64,000 bases of DNA from an uncultured Eubacteriales bacterium (GTDB lineage: Bacteria; Bacillota; Clostridia; Oscillospirales; CAG-272), in the NCBI GenBank assembly GCA_934378145.1, contig CAKXXW010000002.1:52596-116595 (forward strand), given 5' to 3'. Under the pieces are notes generated by a model that was not told the DNA's origin, searched no databases, and saw only the letters and a program-made list of their open reading frames with translations. Shown piece after piece: positions 1-10,906 of the stretch. Made by a program: the position numbers and the translations under genes. Each line of letters starts with the position of its first letter. The first letter of the stretch is position 1.

Positions 1-1232
1 CGCACGGGATGCTCGGCTTCCTTGACTTTATCACCGTAGTTGTAGACCGTTTTTTCAAGCAGAGTGCCGTCGTAGTCGTAAAATTCCACGGTGATCTTTC
101 TCGGCTCGTAAACGGCGTAAAGCGTCATGTTTTCGGTGAGCTTCACCTTGCTTCCCGCGACATATTCGGCTTTAGTTGCGCCCTTTTCCTTCGCCCAGCC
201 GAGGAATATCTTTCCCATAATGACCGGAGTCTTCGTCGGTATGACGATCTCTTTGTCCGGAAGGGTGCTTATCGGTTCGATCGAGGTGTCGGAGTCCCCG
301 CAATCAAAGCTCAGAGAATATCTGACCTTTCCCGAAGGCTGAACATAGGTCAGATAGACCCAGCCGCTCTTGCCGCCGTACTCGGTCTTTCCCCAATCGC
401 CCGACGCCTCGGTTATGTAGAGGTCTTCGCCCTTCGGCACTCCGGAAACGACAGACGACGAAGTGGTCGCCTCCGACCTCATATTGAGGGAGGACGCCGT
501 AACGGTGTAATATCCCGGCTCTATGTAACCGCTGCTGTGCGGGAAGTCGGAATAATCGCCCTGCGCTCCCGTGTATGCGGGCGAGGCGTATCCTACAATA
601 TATGTATTCGTTTTCGCGTACGAGCGGTAGTTTACAAGCCCGCGAGAGGTGTTGCCCTCTATCGCGTAGACATTTTTACTGTCGGTCCCGACAACGATGC
701 CTATATGCGAGGCGTGCCTCCTGTCGGCTCCGGCAGTCAGATAAAATATAAGGTCGCCGGCTGTCGGCTCATAACCCGAAGCCCGCGTATGGTAGCGAGA
801 TTTTGAAATGAAATCGTCAACAAATTTGTCGCAGCTCACCGAATTTATGATGACCGAGGTCGAAATCTTCGCCTGCCGCGCGCACCATGTGACAAAGGAG
901 GCGCACCAATAATAGCTGTATGTATCGTTGTTGCTGTAAGTGTATCTGTTTCCGTAGTTATACTCAACATAATTGCCTGTCCCGCTCCAGTTGTCCCCGC
1001 CGAAATCGGCTTTGCTGTTCCCCTCGTGGTAGCCGAGCTGCGAGATCGCGACATTGAGTATATCCCGCCGCTGATCTCCGGTAAGCTCCACCGCGCAGAG
1101 CCTTTCATAGAATCTGCTCTTCTTGTATGTATCGGTAACATCGGTCGAGGGCGAGAGCGCCGACACGCACAGCGGCAGAAGCAGGAACAAAAATACCAAT
1201 GCCGCAGACATACAAAGAATTCTTCTTTTCAT
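1..1232 (-). CDS. Secreted CHAP-domain peptidoglycan hydrolase with SH3 and InlB-type repeat (3' end cut by window)
   Basis: The reading frame is open from an ATG at 1232 down to the window edge, so the C-terminus is missing. A GGAGG lies 8 bases before the ATG. Residues 1-25 form a lysine/arginine-led signal peptide. A CHAP/NlpC-like amidase domain follows at about 55-215, with a probable catalytic Cys110 in YYWCASFV and His176 in ASHIGIV. An SH3b-like domain (about 240-295, SLNMRSEATTSS) comes next, then a Listeria-Bacteroides (flg_new/InlB) type repeat ending in TLYAVYEP. CHAP enzymes cut peptide stems or crossbridges, so this is likely an exported cell-wall hydrolase. Monocistronic on the visible side. 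Confidence 0.85.
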   Translation of the reverse strand, partial: MKRRILCMSAALVFLFLLLPLCVSALSPSTDVTDTYKKSRFYERLCAVELTGDQRRDILNVAISQLGYHEGNSKADFGGDNWSGTGNYVEYNYGNRYTYSNNDTYSYYWCASFVTWCARQAKISTSVIINSVSCDKFVDDFISKSRYHTRASGYEPTAGDLIFYLTAGADRRHASHIGIVVGTDSKNVYAIEGNTSRGLVNYRSYAKTNTYIVGYASPAYTGAQGDYSDFPHSSGYIEPGYYTVTASSLNMRSEATTSSSVVSGVPKGEDLYITEASGDWGKTEYGGKSGWVYLTYVQPSGKVRYSLSFDCGDSDTSIEPISTLPDKEIVIPTKTPVIMGKIFLGWAKEKGATKAEYVAGSKVKLTENMTLYAVYEPRKITVEFYDYDGTLLEKTVYNYGDKVKEAEHPV

Positions 1233-1253
1233 ATAATTCGCCTCCCTGCCTTG

Positions 1254-1282
1254 ATTATAGCAATTTTTCCGCCGTTTGTAAA
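1254..1282 (-). promoter_or_regulatory. SigA-type promoter of the CHAP gene
   Basis: On the minus strand TTTACA is followed after 17 bases by TATAAT, about 22 bases upstream of the start codon at 1232. Confidence 0.65.
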
Positions 1283-1306
1283 CCACCCCGCGGATATTGG
1301 CGGAAA

Positions 1307-2047
1307 TTACCTGCCGAGGAAGAAGTCGAGCGCCTTCGGCAGCCAAGCATCCCAGAGCCGCCATTCATGCTCGCCGGGACACTCCGAATACCTGTAATCA
1401 AAGCCCTTGTTTCCGATAAATTCACGGAATTCCCTGTTCTGACCGTAAAGGAAGTCCTCCGTGCCGCAGAACTGAAGAAGGCGCGGGCGCGGCAGGTCAT
1501 TTTTTATCAGCTCATCGACAAGGTAAAAGAGATTATCGTGATCGGGGGCTTTGGTAAGATCGGGACCGTAGAGCAGTTTCGCAAGCTCTGTTTTATCGGG
1601 TTCGGTCACATATGTGTGAGCGCAGAGGCATCCCGACATACTACAGGCAGCGGAAAAGACCTCCGGATTGCGGAGTGCGATCTTGAAGGCTCCGTAACCT
1701 CCCATCGAAAGTCCCGCGGCGAATGTCGCCTCCCTCTTACCGCTGAGTGCAAAAAGCTTATGGGAATGTGCAAAAAGTTCCTCCGTGATAAAAGTATAGA
1801 TAGCCTCTCCGTATGCCATATCGGTGTAGAAACTGTTGCCGCCGTCGGGCATTATCAGTGCGATCCCGCGTTCCTCCGCATATCGAATGCACCTCGAATT
1901 TCGCACCCATGAGGACTGGTCGCCGCTGTATCCGTGAAGAAGATAGACTACCGGAATGTCGGCGGATACCTTTTCGGGTATTACCGCCAGATATGTTGTG
2001 TCCGAGTGGAGGACTGCCGATTTGAAGTTGCATGTAAGAAGAGCCAT
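1307..2047 (-). CDS. Alpha/beta-hydrolase esterase, EstA/tributyrin-esterase type
   Basis: A 246-residue putative esterase of the esterase-D/tributyrin-esterase family, probably acting on acetyl or short acyl esters. The oxyanion segment LLHGYSG and the nucleophile elbow GLSMGGYG are clear, and a C-terminal GEHEW supplies the likely catalytic histidine. I place the start at 2047 (MALLTCNF, the usual family N-terminus, with AAAGG upstream) rather than at the ATG nine codons earlier. No signal peptide is visible, so it is probably cytoplasmic. It is transcribed away from nagA and its substrate cannot be told from sequence. Confidence 0.85.
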   Translation of the reverse strand: MALLTCNFKSAVLHSDTTYLAVIPEKVSADIPVVYLLHGYSGDQSSWVRNSRCIRYAEERGIALIMPDGGNSFYTDMAYGEAIYTFITEELFAHSHKLFALSGKREATFAAGLSMGGYGAFKIALRNPEVFSAACSMSGCLCAHTYVTEPDKTELAKLLYGPDLTKAPDHDNLFYLVDELIKNDLPRPRLLQFCGTEDFLYGQNREFREFIGNKGFDYRYSECPGEHEWRLWDAWLPKALDFFLGR

Positions 2048-2092
2048 ATCAGTGATCCCTTTCCGTTCTTTCATAATTTTATTTTTTCTTAG

Positions 2093-2121
2093 ATTATACC
2101 GCTTATCGGCGGCGATGTCAA
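2093..2121 (-). promoter_or_regulatory. SigA promoter of the esterase gene
   Basis: TTGACA and TATAAT on the minus strand with a 17-base spacer, about 45 bases upstream of the start at 2047. Confidence 0.75.
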
Positions 2122-2151
2122 GAAAAAATAGGTCGACAGGTTTTTTTGCTC

Positions 2152-2180
2152 TTGTAAAATCCCGAAATAACTGCTATAAT
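2152..2180 (+). promoter_or_regulatory. SigA promoter of the nagA operon
   Basis: TTGTAA, a 17-base spacer and TATAAT, about 30 bases before the nagA start; it diverges from the esterase promoter. Confidence 0.7.
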
Positions 2181-2211
2181 AATATTATTCTCGCGGAAAG
2201 GAGTGCCACAG

Positions 2212-3348
2212 ATGAACACAGTCATTGAAAACGCGGTGATATGCGACACCGAAAACATGACCCTTCACAGAGGCAGCATATCATTTTCGGACGGGATCGT
2301 CGGGGACAGACAGGACGGCGACACCGACCTTCTTATCGACGCGGAGGGCGCCTTCGTCATCCCGGGATTTGTCGATGTCCACACACACGGCAGAGCGGGA
2401 TACGATTTCTGCTCGGCAAGTGAAGAAGGCATGAAAGAGGCGGCAACGAGCTACCTTTCCGTCGGCACGACAACTCTGATGCCGACCCTTGCCTCGGCTC
2501 CTTACGAAGAACTTCTCGCCGCCGCCGACAGGATAAATTCGATCAGGGGCAACACGGGCGGTGCGAACTTTGCCGGTATCCACCTTGAAGGCAGATACCT
2601 TAACCCCGACTTTCGAGGAGCGCACAAAAAAGAGCTCCTCGCCGCGCCCGACACGCGCGAGCTTGAAGAGCTGGTATTCCGAATGTGCCTCCCCTGCCAT
2701 ATAAGCGCCGCACTCGAGCTTGACGGCGGCGAAGAATTCGCAAAGAAGGCAAAAGTCCTCGGCGCAACACTCGGACTCGGGCACACGGGCGCCGATTTTT
2801 CACGGGCTTATGAGCTTTACGAAAAGTACGCGATCAGTTTCACGCATCTTTTCAACGCAATGCCGCCGATACATCATCGGGCGGGCGGAGCGGCGGTCGC
2901 GGGACTTGAATCGGGAGCCTTCTGCGAACTTATCTGCGACGGTATGCACATCTCGCCCGAAATGGTAAGGCTCGCATATACCTGTCTGACCCCTGAACGG
3001 CTCGTACTTATCACCGACTCGATGGAGGCTGCCGGTTGTCCCGACGGCGATTACACGATAGCCGGCTCGCCCTGCAAGGTAAAAGACGGAAAAGCGCTAA
3101 CCCCCGAGGGCAAGCTCGCGGGAAGCACGCTCGATCTGAAAACAGCCGTCGAGAATCTTATGAGATTCTGCGGCGCGGGACTTGCCGAAGCGGTAAGGTG
3201 CGCAACCCTGAATCCCGCGCGCGAGGTCGGGATCGAAAGCACGGTAGGCTCTCTCCGTCCCGGCAAACACGCCGACGCACTGATCGTCCGCGAAAACTCA
3301 GGCAAACTCATTATTGAAAAAACATTTATCGGAGGCATACAGGTATGA
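2212..3348 (+). CDS. nagA: N-acetylglucosamine-6-phosphate deacetylase
   Basis: Converts N-acetylglucosamine-6-phosphate to glucosamine-6-phosphate plus acetate in the cytoplasm, for amino-sugar catabolism and cell-wall recycling. The 378 residues span the whole amidohydrolase fold: HTH metal motif at 57-59, Glu126 in HLEGRYL, His191 in GHTGADF, His212 in THLFNAMPP, His246 and the catalytic Asp269 in LITDSMEA. An AAAGGAG 8 bases upstream supports the ATG at 2212; an in-frame GTG three codons earlier is less likely. It overlaps the next gene by four bases (ATGA). No nagB or PTS gene lies nearby. Confidence 0.95.
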   Translation: MNTVIENAVICDTENMTLHRGSISFSDGIVGDRQDGDTDLLIDAEGAFVIPGFVDVHTHGRAGYDFCSASEEGMKEAATSYLSVGTTTLMPTLASAPYEELLAAADRINSIRGNTGGANFAGIHLEGRYLNPDFRGAHKKELLAAPDTRELEELVFRMCLPCHISAALELDGGEEFAKKAKVLGATLGLGHTGADFSRAYELYEKYAISFTHLFNAMPPIHHRAGGAAVAGLESGAFCELICDGMHISPEMVRLAYTCLTPERLVLITDSMEAAGCPDGDYTIAGSPCKVKDGKALTPEGKLAGSTLDLKTAVENLMRFCGAGLAEAVRCATLNPAREVGIESTVGSLRPGKHADALIVRENSGKLIIEKTFIGGIQV

Positions 3349-4149
3349 ACGCTGTAAAGACCGACAGAGATCCCGCAAGGGTACCGCACCTCGTAAAGCC
3401 GGCAAAAGCCGCGGCAAGGCTTGCGATTTCGGATCACGGGACAAGGCTGACGCTCGTCTTTTCGCTTATGATATGCGGCGCCGCCGTGATCTGCCTGTTT
3501 ATGGCTGCGGCAGCCTTCACATATGCCTTTTCGGTGATGACCGACGATGCCCTTCCGCAAGCGGCATACAGCACAGCAGACATTGTTTCGCTCCTTCCGA
3601 TACTGCTCGTATCGGCGCCTCTCTGCCTCGGATTTTACCGGATGGCGGTCAGAGCCTCACATGGTGAGAGCATCGGACTTTCCGAGACATTCAGGTATTT
3701 CTCGTCATTTCCGCTCGCAGCAAAGAGCTGGCTCGTCGGGATCATAGCGACCTTTCCGGTGATCTTCGGCGTCACAGCGTATTCGCTCGCCGATCTCTTA
3801 CCCGAGGGTGACGCTTCGGAGCTTGTCAGGTTTATGTTCATCCCGATAGTGCTGATATTTCTCTGCGCGATAAACCTTCTATCGCTCCCGACGGCATACT
3901 CATTTATATGCTCGGACGATTCAAACCCGTTAAAATGCTTTGCCGTATCGGTAAAGGCATCATCAAAAAGGAAACTTTCCGTCCTCGGTCTGAGGTTCGG
4001 TTTCCTGCCGCTGATGCTTCTCTCACTCTGCACGGTCGGCGTACTGTTTCTGATCTACACGATCCCTTATATGACGACGGCGGAGATATACTTATCCGAA
4101 ATGATTCTCTCGGACAGATCTCAAATAAATTCAACGGAGGATAAAACCC

Positions 4150-4157
<8 letters not shown>
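3345..4157 (+). CDS. Polytopic membrane protein, DUF975-like, function unknown
   Basis: A 270-residue protein with about five hydrophobic segments (roughly residues 37-63, 82-98, 127-148, 164-184, 217-243). The pattern LGFYRMAVRASHGE resembles DUF975-type clostridial membrane proteins, but that assignment is weak. It starts inside the nagA stop codon and overlaps the metG start by 8 bases, so it is translationally coupled on both sides. No catalytic motif is visible and I assign no function. Confidence 0.7.
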
Positions 4158-6164
<2,007 letters not shown>

Positions 6165-6168
<4 letters not shown>

Positions 6169-6953
6169 GATTCTTCGACACACACGCGCATTACACCGAC
6201 GAGCGCTTTTCGGAGGAATATCCGGGCGGCGCCGATGCCCTGCTTCCGGAGATATTTGCCTCGGGAGTGGAATATATAGTCAACGCGGCAACAAATGTAA
6301 AAAATTCCGCCGAAGTCATAGCTCAGGCGAAAAAATACCCCGGGATGTTCGCCGCCGTCGGCATCCATCCGGAGGATTGCCCGACGCTCCCAGACATTGA
6401 CGGTGAGCTTGCCGCGCTCACTTCCCTGCTTGAAAACAGGAAGGAAAACAAGATAGTTGCCGTCGGAGAGATAGGACTTGACTACTATTGGGACAAGGAT
6501 CACAAAGAGCTTCAGAAAGAGTACCTTGACAGGCAGCTCGGGCTTGCGGAAAGGTTTTCCCTTCCCGCTGTTATACATGACCGCGAGGCTCACGGAGACT
6601 GCTTTGAAGCGATCCTTCGCCACCCGAAAGCCTTCGGCGTCCTTCACAGCTTCAGCGGAAGCGCCGAGCTTGCCCTCGAATATGTGAAACGCGGTTGGTA
6701 TATCTCCTTTTCGGGGGTCGTGAGCTTCAAAAATGCCCGAAAAACGAGAGAAGTCGCCGCCGTCGTTCCGGAGGATCGGATGCTCATCGAGACTGACTGC
6801 CCCTACCTCGCGCCCGAGCCGAACAGGGGAAAGCTCAACCGATCGGACTACCTCGTTTATACACTTTCTGCGCTCGCCGAGGCAAAACAGACCGACAAAG
6901 AAGTCCTCGGCAGTGTGATTTTTGAAAATTCCAGAAGAATATTTGGTGTTTGA
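6165..6953 (+). CDS. TatD-family metal-dependent hydrolase/DNase
   Basis: A 262-residue TIM-barrel amidohydrolase. Metal-binding residues of the family are visible: DTHAH at 5-9, Glu102 in GEIGLDYYW, a histidine in IHDREAH, LHSFSGS and Asp in IETDCPYLAPEP. TatD proteins are 3'-5' exonucleases or quality-control DNases, and the metG-tatD pair is a common Firmicute arrangement. It shares an ATGA overlap with metG, so the start is fixed by coupling. The paralogue within the family (YcfH/YabD type) cannot be settled from sequence alone. Confidence 0.92.
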
Positions 6954-6976
6954 CCCAAAAAAATCAATTTTAGCCC

Positions 6977-7005
6977 TTGCAATTTGTGCAACATTGTTGT
7001 ATAAT
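6977..7005 (+). promoter_or_regulatory. SigA promoter of the EF-G-like gene
   Basis: TTGCAA, 17-base spacer, TATAAT, located 75 bases before the start at 7080. Confidence 0.75.
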
Positions 7006-7079
7006 AGCTCTTGTGGCTGCAAAAAAAATTATTATATATACGCCCGGATAAGTGGCACGGGACACAAGGAGGATTTTCA

Positions 7080-9140
7080 ATGGCAAAAGTTCAATCGGAT
7101 ATGATCAGAAATGTTGCTCTGCTCGGACACGGCGGAAGCGGCAAAACATCTCTCGCCGAGGCTATGCTTTACATAAGCGGCGGAACAGACCGCTTAGGCA
7201 AGACCCCCGACGGAAACACCGTATGTGACTACGATCCCGAGGAGCAGAAGCGCGGCTTCTCCATCTCCACGGCGCTGGCTCCCGTTATGTGGAACGGAGC
7301 GAAGATAAATGTTCTCGACACCCCCGGATTCCTTGATTTCGTGGGCGAAGTTTCCCAGGCACTCAGAGTCGCCGGCCTCGCCGTCATCACGGTCGACGCG
7401 AAGGCGGGTATGGAGGTCGGAACCGAGCTTGCATGGGACAACGCGACCGAAGCAGGCCTGCCGAAGGCTTTCTTCGTAAACAAATTCGACGATCCCGAGG
7501 CCCGCTTCAAACGCGTCCTCACTCAGCTCCACGACAAGTACGGCTCGGCTGTCTGCCCCATCACCGTTCCGACGGTCGAAAACGGACAGGTCACAGGCTT
7601 CCTCGACCTTCTCGATATGAAGGATTACAGCTATGACAACAAGGGCAACTACACCTCGAAGGATATTCCCGACGCCTTCAAAGCCGAGGCTGATGAATAC
7701 CACAATATGCTTCTCGAAGCCGTCGCCGGAACCGATGAAGAGCTTATGATGAAGTATTTTGACGGCGAAGAGATCACCCGCGACGAGGCGGTCAAGGCTC
7801 TCCACGACGGCGTTGTGAGAAATGAGATCGTTCCCGTATTCTGCGGATCCGCCGGCAAGCTCTGGGGCGTCCGCAACCTGCTCGACACGATAGTCGATAC
7901 CTTCCCGCGCTTCACCGCGAGAGAGTATGAGAGAGGTGCCGACGGCGAAAAGATAAAGATCGACGAGAACGGTGAGACCGCTATCTTCGTGTTCAAGACG
8001 GTCGCCGACCCGTTCGTCGGTAAGATGTCGTTCTTCAAGGTCATGAACGGCACCCTCAAGCGCGATATGGTACTGAAGAACACCACGACCGGTATGCAGG
8101 AAAAGATGGCTCACATTTATGTGATGAAGGGCAAGACACAGACAGAGGTCGACGAGCTTGCCTGCGGCGATATCGGTATGATCGCAAAGCTCGCAAATAC
8201 CAACACAAACGACACCCTCACAGCCGGTGCGGAGATCTCCTACGCTCCTACGGTATATCCGAAGCCCTTCATGGAGATGGCTATCACGCCGCTTGCAAAG
8301 GGAGACGAGGACAAGATCTCGCAGGGTATCACAAAGCTGCTTGAAGAAGACCGCACCCTCAAATACGAAAATAACCCCGAGACAAAGCAGATGGTCATCT
8401 CGGGGATCGGAGATATGCACCTTGATGTCGTCGTATCGAAGCTGAAGAACCGCTTCGGCACCTCCGTCAAGCTCGAAACACCGAAGATCCCCTACCGTGA
8501 GACCATTAAGAAAGCCGTCGATGTCGAAGGCAAGCACAAAAAGCAGTCGGGCGGTCACGGTCAGTACGGTCATGTAAAGATCAAGTTCGCTCCCGGCGAG
8601 GGCGACGGACTCACCTTCACCGAAACGGTCTTCGGCGGAGCTGTTCCGAAGAACTTCTTCCCCGCCGTCGAAAAGGGTCTGCTTGAGGCTATGCAGTGCG
8701 GTGTTGCGGGTTACCCGATGGTCGGACTTGCCGCAAACCTCTATGACGGCTCCTACCACCCGGTCGACTCCAACGAGCTTTCCTTCAAGGTCGCGGCATC
8801 CCTTGCGTACAAGAAGTGCCTTGAGACCGCGAACCCGATCCTTCTCGAGCCTGTCGGTGAGATGAAGGTCCTCGTCCCCGAAAGTATGGTCGGTGATGTT
8901 ATGGGCGACCTCAACAAGCGCCGCGCAAGAGTTATGGGTATGACTCCTTCCGAGACGAAGAAGGGCTACACGGTCGTTGAAGCCGAGGCTCCGAAGTCCG
9001 AGATCCTTGATTACCCGATCGCGCTCCGCGCCATGACGCAGGGACGCGGCTCCTACGATTACAAGTTCGTCCGCTACGAGGAAGTCCCCGCCGCGAACGC
9101 ACAGAAGATCGTCGAAGCTTACAAGAAATCTCAGGAATAA
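7080..9140 (+). CDS. EF-G-like translational GTPase (FusA2-type paralogue)
   Basis: A 686-residue elongation-factor-G family protein with G-domain, domain II, domain III, IV and V in order. The P-loop reads GHGGSGKT at 16-23 instead of the AHIDAGKT of canonical EF-G, and the G4 motif is NKFD. This marks the EF-G-like clade found beside true fusA in Clostridia, so it may serve in recycling, stress or a specialised step rather than as the main translocase. The start at 7080 has an AAGGAGG 7-8 bases upstream; an upstream in-frame ATG at 7011 lacks one. A strong terminator follows. No str operon genes are adjacent. Confidence 0.9.
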   Translation: MAKVQSDMIRNVALLGHGGSGKTSLAEAMLYISGGTDRLGKTPDGNTVCDYDPEEQKRGFSISTALAPVMWNGAKINVLDTPGFLDFVGEVSQALRVAGLAVITVDAKAGMEVGTELAWDNATEAGLPKAFFVNKFDDPEARFKRVLTQLHDKYGSAVCPITVPTVENGQVTGFLDLLDMKDYSYDNKGNYTSKDIPDAFKAEADEYHNMLLEAVAGTDEELMMKYFDGEEITRDEAVKALHDGVVRNEIVPVFCGSAGKLWGVRNLLDTIVDTFPRFTAREYERGADGEKIKIDENGETAIFVFKTVADPFVGKMSFFKVMNGTLKRDMVLKNTTTGMQEKMAHIYVMKGKTQTEVDELACGDIGMIAKLANTNTNDTLTAGAEISYAPTVYPKPFMEMAITPLAKGDEDKISQGITKLLEEDRTLKYENNPETKQMVISGIGDMHLDVVVSKLKNRFGTSVKLETPKIPYRETIKKAVDVEGKHKKQSGGHGQYGHVKIKFAPGEGDGLTFTETVFGGAVPKNFFPAVEKGLLEAMQCGVAGYPMVGLAANLYDGSYHPVDSNELSFKVAASLAYKKCLETANPILLEPVGEMKVLVPESMVGDVMGDLNKRRARVMGMTPSETKKGYTVVEAEAPKSEILDYPIALRAMTQGRGSYDYKFVRYEEVPAANAQKIVEAYKKSQE

Positions 9141-9150
9141 TAAATTTCAG

Positions 9151-9198
9151 ATAGCCAAAGCCCGCGGAAATTCCCGCGGGCTTTGGCTATTTCTTTTC
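9151..9198. terminator. Bidirectional rho-independent terminator
   Basis: A perfect 17-bp stem (9151-9167 with 9174-9190) with a 6-base loop and a T-rich tail serves the EF-G-like gene. Its right arm overlaps the last codons and stop of the convergent deacetylase gene. Confidence 0.9.
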
Positions 9199-9885
9199 TT
9201 CGATAAGTCGGCTGACCGTGACAAAGGTGTATCCCTCGTCAAGCAGGCGCGGAATGATTATTTTCAGTGCCTCTATCGTATGGCAGCTCTTAGTGACATA
9301 ATCGTGCATAAGGATTATGTCACCCGACTTCACATTCTTCATAACATTGCCGACGATCGTCGAGGTCGGCGTACCCGCCCAGTCACGGGTATCGACGCTC
9401 CAGATTATCACCGAATATTCGCGGTCGGTCGACATTACCTTCACGGCGTCGTCGATCACTCCTTCGGGCGGTCTGAAAAGCACGGGAGCCTTTCCCGTGA
9501 CCTTCTTTATCGCCGCCTCGCACTTTTCGACCTCTTTTTCAAGTCCGGCAAGGCTGAGATTCTTCACATGGGGATGAGTATAGGTGTGGTTCCCTATCTC
9601 GTGTCCCTCCTCGATCACGCGCCGCGAAACATCCGGATAATATTCGACATTGCTGCCGACCTCAAAAAAGGTCGCCTTGATCCCGTACTGCGCAAGGATA
9701 TCAAGTATTATCGGCGTGTTTTTCGGGTGCGGTCCGTCGTCAAAGGTAAGAGCTATCAGCTTTTTGTCGTTTTTGCAGCTGCTGTAAACGCGACAGCCCG
9801 AGATCTCCGCCGACACCGGCAGAGCGGCATAAAAAAGCATCACCGACAGCATAAAAAGGCTTATAAGCCCTCTCCTGAGCCTCAT
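9187..9885 (-). CDS. Exported polysaccharide deacetylase (CE4)
   Basis: A 232-residue CE4 deacetylase with an N-terminal signal peptide or anchor (about 1-26). Motifs: TFDDG at 47-51 (catalytic and metal Asp), HTYTH at 100-104 (metal His), RPPEG at about 138-142, and LMHDY near 190. The family removes N-acetyl groups from peptidoglycan or other glycans outside the membrane. It overlaps the upstream pdaA-like gene by 4 bases, so the two deacetylases are made together. Family members include PdaB/PgdA types; the exact substrate is not visible. Confidence 0.9.
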   Translation of the reverse strand: MRLRRGLISLFMLSVMLFYAALPVSAEISGCRVYSSCKNDKKLIALTFDDGPHPKNTPIILDILAQYGIKATFFEVGSNVEYYPDVSRRVIEEGHEIGNHTYTHPHVKNLSLAGLEKEVEKCEAAIKKVTGKAPVLFRPPEGVIDDAVKVMSTDREYSVIIWSVDTRDWAGTPTSTIVGNVMKNVKSGDIILMHDYVTKSCHTIEALKIIIPRLLDEGYTFVTVSRLIEEKK

Positions 9886-10691
9886 TCGGACACCTCTTCG
9901 CGCGAAAGCCCTTCAAGCGTGCGGAAAGAGTAGCCCTGCGCCTTCAGTTCACGGATCACATCTCCGAGAACGGCAGCATTCGTCGCCGAGGTCGGGTGAA
10001 GCAGCATTATCTCTCCGTTGTGGATGTTCGCAAGGATCTTCTTCTTTGCGACCTCCGGTGCCATCTGACGGCTGTTGTCCCAATCGGCGTAGGCAAAGCT
10101 CCAGAACACCGTCTTGTATCCGAGTTCGGAGGCGAATCTCAGATTCTCCTCGCTGAATTTTCCCTCGGGCGGACGGTAGATCTTCGCCATTTCCTTGCCG
10201 GTAGTCTTACGATAAAGGTCGGAAAGCTCCGAAAGCTCAGCCGAAAATGTGTCAATATCGTGTATCGCCGTCATATTCTTATGATGTGCCGTGTGATTGC
10301 AGACGGCGTGCCCCTCGTTCGCCATACGAGCGACAAGCTCGGGATAAGCCTTCACGAGATGGATAAGAATAAAGAAAGAGCCGCAGACCTGCTCTGCTTT
10401 CAGAACATCGAGTATCTTTTCGACATTCCCGTTCTCATATCCGGCATCAAATGTCAGGTAGATGACCTTCTCCGGCGAGTCATCTCCGTACCTCGGGTCA
10501 ATATAATAGCCCTCGTATTTTTCGATAAATTTCATCGACGGCTCGCAGGGCGGCTGCCTGTGGTCGGAATTTCTCATACAGTACCAGCCGTAAGCCTTCG
10601 TTGCGCTGCCCTCTCCCGTCGCACCGGTCGGCGACACAAGGGCTGCGCAGGTCAGCGTTGCGGCAAGCAAAAAAATTATGATCTTTTTCAT
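9882..10691 (-). CDS. PdaA-like polysaccharide deacetylase (delta-lactam-biosynthesis type)
   Basis: A 269-residue exported CE4-family protein with a signal peptide at about 1-25. It carries the PdaA-specific TFDAGYENG (80-88), with Ala replacing the second Asp of the usual TFDDG, then NHTAHHKNM and RPPEGKFSE. In sporulating Firmicutes PdaA deacetylates muramic acid on the way to spore-cortex muramic-delta-lactam, so the gene hints that the organism can sporulate. That is family knowledge; nothing else in the window proves sporulation. It is first in a two-gene operon with another deacetylase. Confidence 0.88.
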   Translation of the reverse strand: MKKIIIFLLAATLTCAALVSPTGATGEGSATKAYGWYCMRNSDHRQPPCEPSMKFIEKYEGYYIDPRYGDDSPEKVIYLTFDAGYENGNVEKILDVLKAEQVCGSFFILIHLVKAYPELVARMANEGHAVCNHTAHHKNMTAIHDIDTFSAELSELSDLYRKTTGKEMAKIYRPPEGKFSEENLRFASELGYKTVFWSFAYADWDNSRQMAPEVAKKKILANIHNGEIMLLHPTSATNAAVLGDVIRELKAQGYSFRTLEGLSREEVSE

Positions 10692-10906
10692 CGGGTCTTC
10701 CTCCTTCGGTTTACAAATATTTTTTCGTATCGAAAAGCCCGATATACAGGTAAAAATAAGCCTCTGTATTCAGCTTTTTTCATTCGAGAGCGAGAATTCC
10801 CCGCTTTCCTGCCGTAGGGAAAAGTGTCAGATTTTGTTTGCATACATAATATGGTATCGAAAGAGGTATCAAGCTGCCTCTTAATTCTGATAAGGAGGAA
10901 AAACCT

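Noticed and set aside
9..806. Long plus-strand open frame overlapping the CHAP gene
   Set aside because: It is antisense to a clear CHAP/SH3 protein and has no ribosome site or recognisable composition.
7194..8759. 521-residue minus-strand open frame
   Set aside because: Antisense shadow of the EF-G-like gene; translated sequence shows no family features.
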